Assembly: GCA_037176725.1 (NCBI GenBank)
Contig: JAZBRS010000074.1
Location: 60,206,001-60,270,000, forward strand
Direction: 5' to 3'
From: Posidonia oceanica
Lineage: Eukaryota; Streptophyta; Magnoliopsida; Alismatales; Posidoniaceae
DNA length: 64,000 nucleotides
The position numbers were made by a program, and so were the translations under genes. The notes below the pieces were generated by a model. The model saw nothing but the letters and a program-made list of their open reading frames with translations. It had not been told where the DNA came from and made no database searches. Shown here piece by piece: positions 60,901-64,000 of the stretch (the stretch's first letter is position 1; the number at the start of each line of letters is the position of its first letter).

Positions 60901-63711
60901 GCTCACCGGAGAAGACAGAGTTGACCCGACGTTGACTCGGCGTAGGAGAGAGAGAAATCCCAGGCTGAGGGGCGGAAAAGCAAGAGAAGAGGGAGTCTAA
61001 CCTAGGGATGAAGAGAGTTACCTGTTCCCGTGGTTGAGGAGTCCTCCCGACGTCGACTGATCCAAGGATCGATGGTGAGGTTGGTCCCACTGCTGCGGGC
61101 ATCTTCGGTTGCTTCTGGGCGTCCGGTTCTGCTCAGTGTGATGCTGCGGAGCTTGCTGGATGCTTAGATGCAAGCTTGCAGGCCGGAGGCAGGAGTCGGC
61201 TTTTTTGGGTGCTGCTGGTTCTGTCGGAGACGAGGGGAGCGGTCTGTTGCTCCTCGGGCTGAACGGGACCTTCTGGTAGGTAGCTGGGTGTTTGGTGAAG
61301 GTGTGTGGAGGCCTGAATTGGGCAGTGGAGGTCTGTGGAGGGAGTTGGCTGATCGGTTGATTTCTGGACAGAAAAAGGTGTAACTGTTTGTGGTGGCGGG
61401 TAGGAATTGTGGTGGGTAGCTGGGCTGAAGGCTGGGTGGTTTGGGGAGGTGGTGTTCAGGTGAGGAACTGGGAAGAGTTTGGGAAAGATTGGAGGTCTGT
61501 GGATTCGGGAATTTTGAAGTGGAAAGTGATGGGTTCTGTGGTGGAATTTTGGGTGTTCGGGGGCGGTTTCTGGAGTGGAAAGGCTGATGGATGGAGGGGC
61601 TGCGATGCTGGGATTTTGGGTGAGGTTGGGGGAGGAATTGGGTGCGGTTTATGGTCTGGAACCGGTGTTGGTTTCAGTGGGGAGGAAGAGGAGGAAAAGG
61701 TTTGAATTTTGCAGAGGAAAGGGAGGAGAATTGCAAGGATTCTGGGTGCTGGACACTTTCTCTCTCAGGACGATGCGAAGAGTGTCGAAGGAGGAGAAGA
61801 CTTGGAAGTTTTAAGCAGCTGGGGAGGACAGACGCGCGCTGGGATTCAAATCCCCACTGGCAGGAGCACTGCTGCTGATGGAGAGGCGGTCGGCGAGAAG
61901 ATGGGCAGTAAATGCCTTCCCGGAAGTTCCGTTGAGTGCGAAGAGAGGAGAGGCGAACTGGTGCTAAGGTGATCGGGAGGGAGAAGCGAAGTTAAATTTT
62001 AAAGAAGATCGCGGGAAGGAGGAGAAGAAGTTGAAGAGGAAGAAGAAGAAGAAGGAGGGAGGTGGAATGCGGGCTGAAGGTCGCGGGCCGGGCTGCGCGA
62101 AGAAAAAAAAAAGAAAGAAAAGAAAGAAGGAAGGTGGAACGGGCCGGACTGGGCCCAGCAGGAGAAAGAAAAGAAGAAGAAAAAGGAAGAAAGGGAGAAA
62201 TGGAAGGGAAAAAGAGGAGAAATAAATTAGATAAAAATAAAATAAAAATAGATAAAAATATTAGAATGGTTGTGCTTTAAGTTAGGACCGTGATTAAATT
62301 TTTTAATGACTGTTTTTGGTTAGTTAATTAGGTTTAGAGGGATTTTGGTTTTGATTAGGGTTTTAAGAGTTTTCTTTGTTTTTTATTTTGATTAAATGTT
62401 TGTTAAGCGTTTTAAGTTGTTTTTTAATTATGTTTTTTCTTGTTAAGTACTTGGGATGTTAATTAGGATTTTTTTTAAAGTTTGTTTTTAAATTAATTAG
62501 AGTGGGTTTTAGATTTTTGGATTTTTGCCTTTCTTTCTTAAGTCTTCTTTGATTTGTTTTTCGATTTTTGTTTGTTAAGCTCTCTTGATGTTTTTTAGTT
62601 AAGTTTCTTCTTGTTTAATTAAGTGTTTTTAAGTCTTTAATTGTTTCTTTTTTCCTTTTTAATTAAGTTTTTAAATTGTTCCTTTTTAGATTTGTTAATT
62701 TAGGTTTTTCATTAATTATTTGTCTTAGTGTTTTTTATTGTTTTACTTCTTCTTAGGGTTTGCTTTTTGATTATTTTTGATAGGGTTTTCACTTTTGGTT
62801 GGTTTTGATTGTACTTTGGTTTTTGTCTTGATTTTACAGCGTTTTATTTTGTTTATTTTGTATTTTTTAGGTTGCACTCTTAGTTTTCTATTTTAGCTAG
62901 ATTTGCTTAGGTTTAGGTTTTTCATTGTTTGTTTAATGTTTTTTAATTATTTTTCTTAGGGTTTTGGTTTGTTTCCCTTTTGTTTTAGAGTTTTAGAGGT
63001 TTTTAAGGATTTTTAGGGATTTAGCAAAAGAAAGAAAAAGAAAAGGAGAAGGAAGAAGAAAAGGGAAAAAAGGAGGAATAAAGGGGAAAGAGAGGAGTTG
63101 AAAGAGAATAATTTTTTGAAAGTTAGAGAAAATGCTAAAAATAGGATAAAAATAGGAATAAGATTGAGAAGTGATAGAAGCACAAGGGGGGCCCACAACC
63201 AGGCAAGAAAAAAGGAGAAAAGGGGATGAAAAGAAGGAGGATAATCAAGAGAGAGAGAGGAGAGGGAAAAGAATAATCCTGGAGAGAGAAAACGATAATT
63301 TGGGTGAAAGGAGGGTTTAAAGGTTTCAAAAAGGATTGAAATTTGGTGGGTGTGTAGCCTAGGGTTTCTAGTATTGGTTCTGGGGATTTGGTTTAGTTTT
63401 GAGAAGGTTTTGGAAGCGTTTTGAGGTGTAGAAAAGGGGTAGTTTTACCTAGGTTTTCTAGGGTTTTTGGGAATGGTTTCGGGTTGAAAATTTCTAAGTG
63501 TTTGGGTAGGTTTGCTAAGTTGGGAGTGATGGGTTTTCCTATGGTTTTTGGGTAAGTTTTGGGCTTGGGAAATAGGTGTAGGCTTAGGTCAAGTTTGGCT
63601 TGTTTTGAAGGGTAAGATGAAGAAGGTTGTGGTTGTTTTGACCTAGGTTTAGATCCAGAAGTCACCAGAAGGTCCCAATTGGTTCAAGCCTGTCAAAATG
63701 GGGTGTCAACA
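57959..63711 (-). repeat. 5' LTR of the full element
   Basis: 5753 bp, element strand TGTTGACACCCC...GGGATTACTACA. It would carry the promoter and transcription start; likely U3 is the AT-rich part at about 62200-63700, with a purine-rich (pyrimidine-rich on the element strand) tract at about 61990-62220 and a GC-rich leader-like block to about 60570. Exact U3/R/U5 limits cannot be set from sequence alone. It contains the conserved donors, the minisatellite, the U5 block and the PBS-like 11-mer at 58079-58089. Confidence 0.96.
58680..58922 (-). repeat. 30-bp minisatellite in the 5' LTR, about 8 copies
   Basis: Eight 30-bp units of the same type as in the other LTRs. The four-copy deficit against the 3' LTR accounts for about 120 of the 130-bp length difference. 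Confidence 0.9.
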
Positions 63712-63716
63712 ATATG
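63712..63716. other. Target-site duplication, right (full element)
   Basis: ATATG after the LTR end, matching 36399-36403. Confidence 0.96.
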
Positions 63717-64000
63717 GCTTGCACATATCATTCCAGACCTCTTCCTGGTCTTGGTAGGGCTTGCACCATTCATTCCTGCCTGTCCAGTCATGATATGGCT
63801 TGCACTTATCATTCCTGACCTCTTCCTGGTCTTGGTAGGCCATGCACCAATCATTCGAGGCGGTCCAGTCTTGGTAAGGCTTGCACTTATCATTCTAGAA
63901 CTCTTCTTGGTCTTGTTTGGGCTAGCACCAATCTTTCCAGGCGATGCGGTCTTGATAAGGCTTGCACTTATCATTCTGACCTCATCCTGGTCTTGGTAGG
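63712..64000. repeat. Satellite array, part 3
   Basis: Same 81-bp satellite and strand as before the element, running out of the window. It resumes in phase (ATATGGCTTGCACATATC), confirming a simple insertion. The units match the block around 26093-26374. Confidence 0.96.

Larger units (their letters stand above)
36404..63711 (-). mobile_element. Full-length Tat/Ogre-type Ty3/gypsy retrotransposon, 27.3 kb
   Basis: A complete LTR element on the minus strand with 5.75- and 5.88-kb LTRs, TG...CA ends and the target duplication ATATG. The internal region of 15.7 kb carries PBS, gag, PRO, RT, RNase H, a second RNase H, integrase, an extra ORF, a tandem-repeat-rich 3' region and a PPT. The dual RNase H, tRNA-Arg-type PBS and extra ORF place it in the Tat/Ogre lineage. 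Unlike typical Ogre I find no ORF between PBS and gag; the extra ORF lies after pol, as in other Tat clades, so the exact clade is open. LTRs differ by about 1% in two 120-bp samples and about 4% near the 57959 end. Gag-pol is broken, so mobility now would need proteins supplied by another copy. Confidence 0.95.

Overview
The window is nuclear plant DNA, almost certainly from a large, repeat-rich seed-plant genome. The evidence is a Ty3/gypsy retrotransposon of the plant-specific Tat/Ogre group: PBS of the type reported for that group (tRNA-Arg), a second RNase H after the first, a CX2HX4HX4C gag finger, very long LTRs and an extra ORF beyond pol. I cannot name the species. I see no host protein gene, tRNA, rRNA, CRISPR array or prokaryotic system.

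Layout. (1) 1-8008, 13667-36403 and 63712-64000 are one satellite array, about 31 kb once two insertions are removed. Its repeat is 81 bp, made of two diverged halves of about 42 and 39 bp. Above that lie 324-bp (4 x 81) duplications and multi-kilobase higher-order repeats with copy offsets of 4554, 3099, 8118, 12433 and 13411 bp. (2) 8009-13666 is a plus-strand solo LTR (5658 bp) flanked by the 5-bp target duplication GATAC. (3) 36404-63711 is a complete minus-strand element of 27,308 bp of the same family, flanked by ATATG. Its 5' LTR is 57959-63711 (5753 bp) and its 3' LTR is 36404-42286 (5883 bp).

Inside the full element, read on the minus strand, the order is: PBS (57940-57957) within a set of PBS repeats; a leader of about 1.5 kb with a candidate 107-nt intron; gag; protease with a G-patch-like segment; a long Ser/Ala-rich linker; reverse transcriptase, RNase H and a second RNase H; integrase; then an intact extra ORF with a DUF7745/plant-mobile-domain-like segment; then a 3' region of about 1.7 kb made of three different tandem arrays; then the polypurine tract and 3' LTR. 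Gag-pol is broken by seven premature stops (six of them TAG) and four frameshifts, so this copy is non-autonomous now, although structurally complete and fairly young by LTR similarity.

The most unusual signals are: PBS motifs recurring every 132-142 bp across the LTR boundary, some with inverted partners; an inverted copy of the LTR terminus beside the PPT; paired changes that preserve dyads in the 3' tandem repeat and in the host satellite; two opposite-strand insertions landing one base apart in the satellite repeat; the TAG bias, which fits CHG-methylation decay; and candidate splice sites in the LTR and leader. The thousands of codons of open frame in the satellite follow from its period being divisible by three and are not read here as genes.
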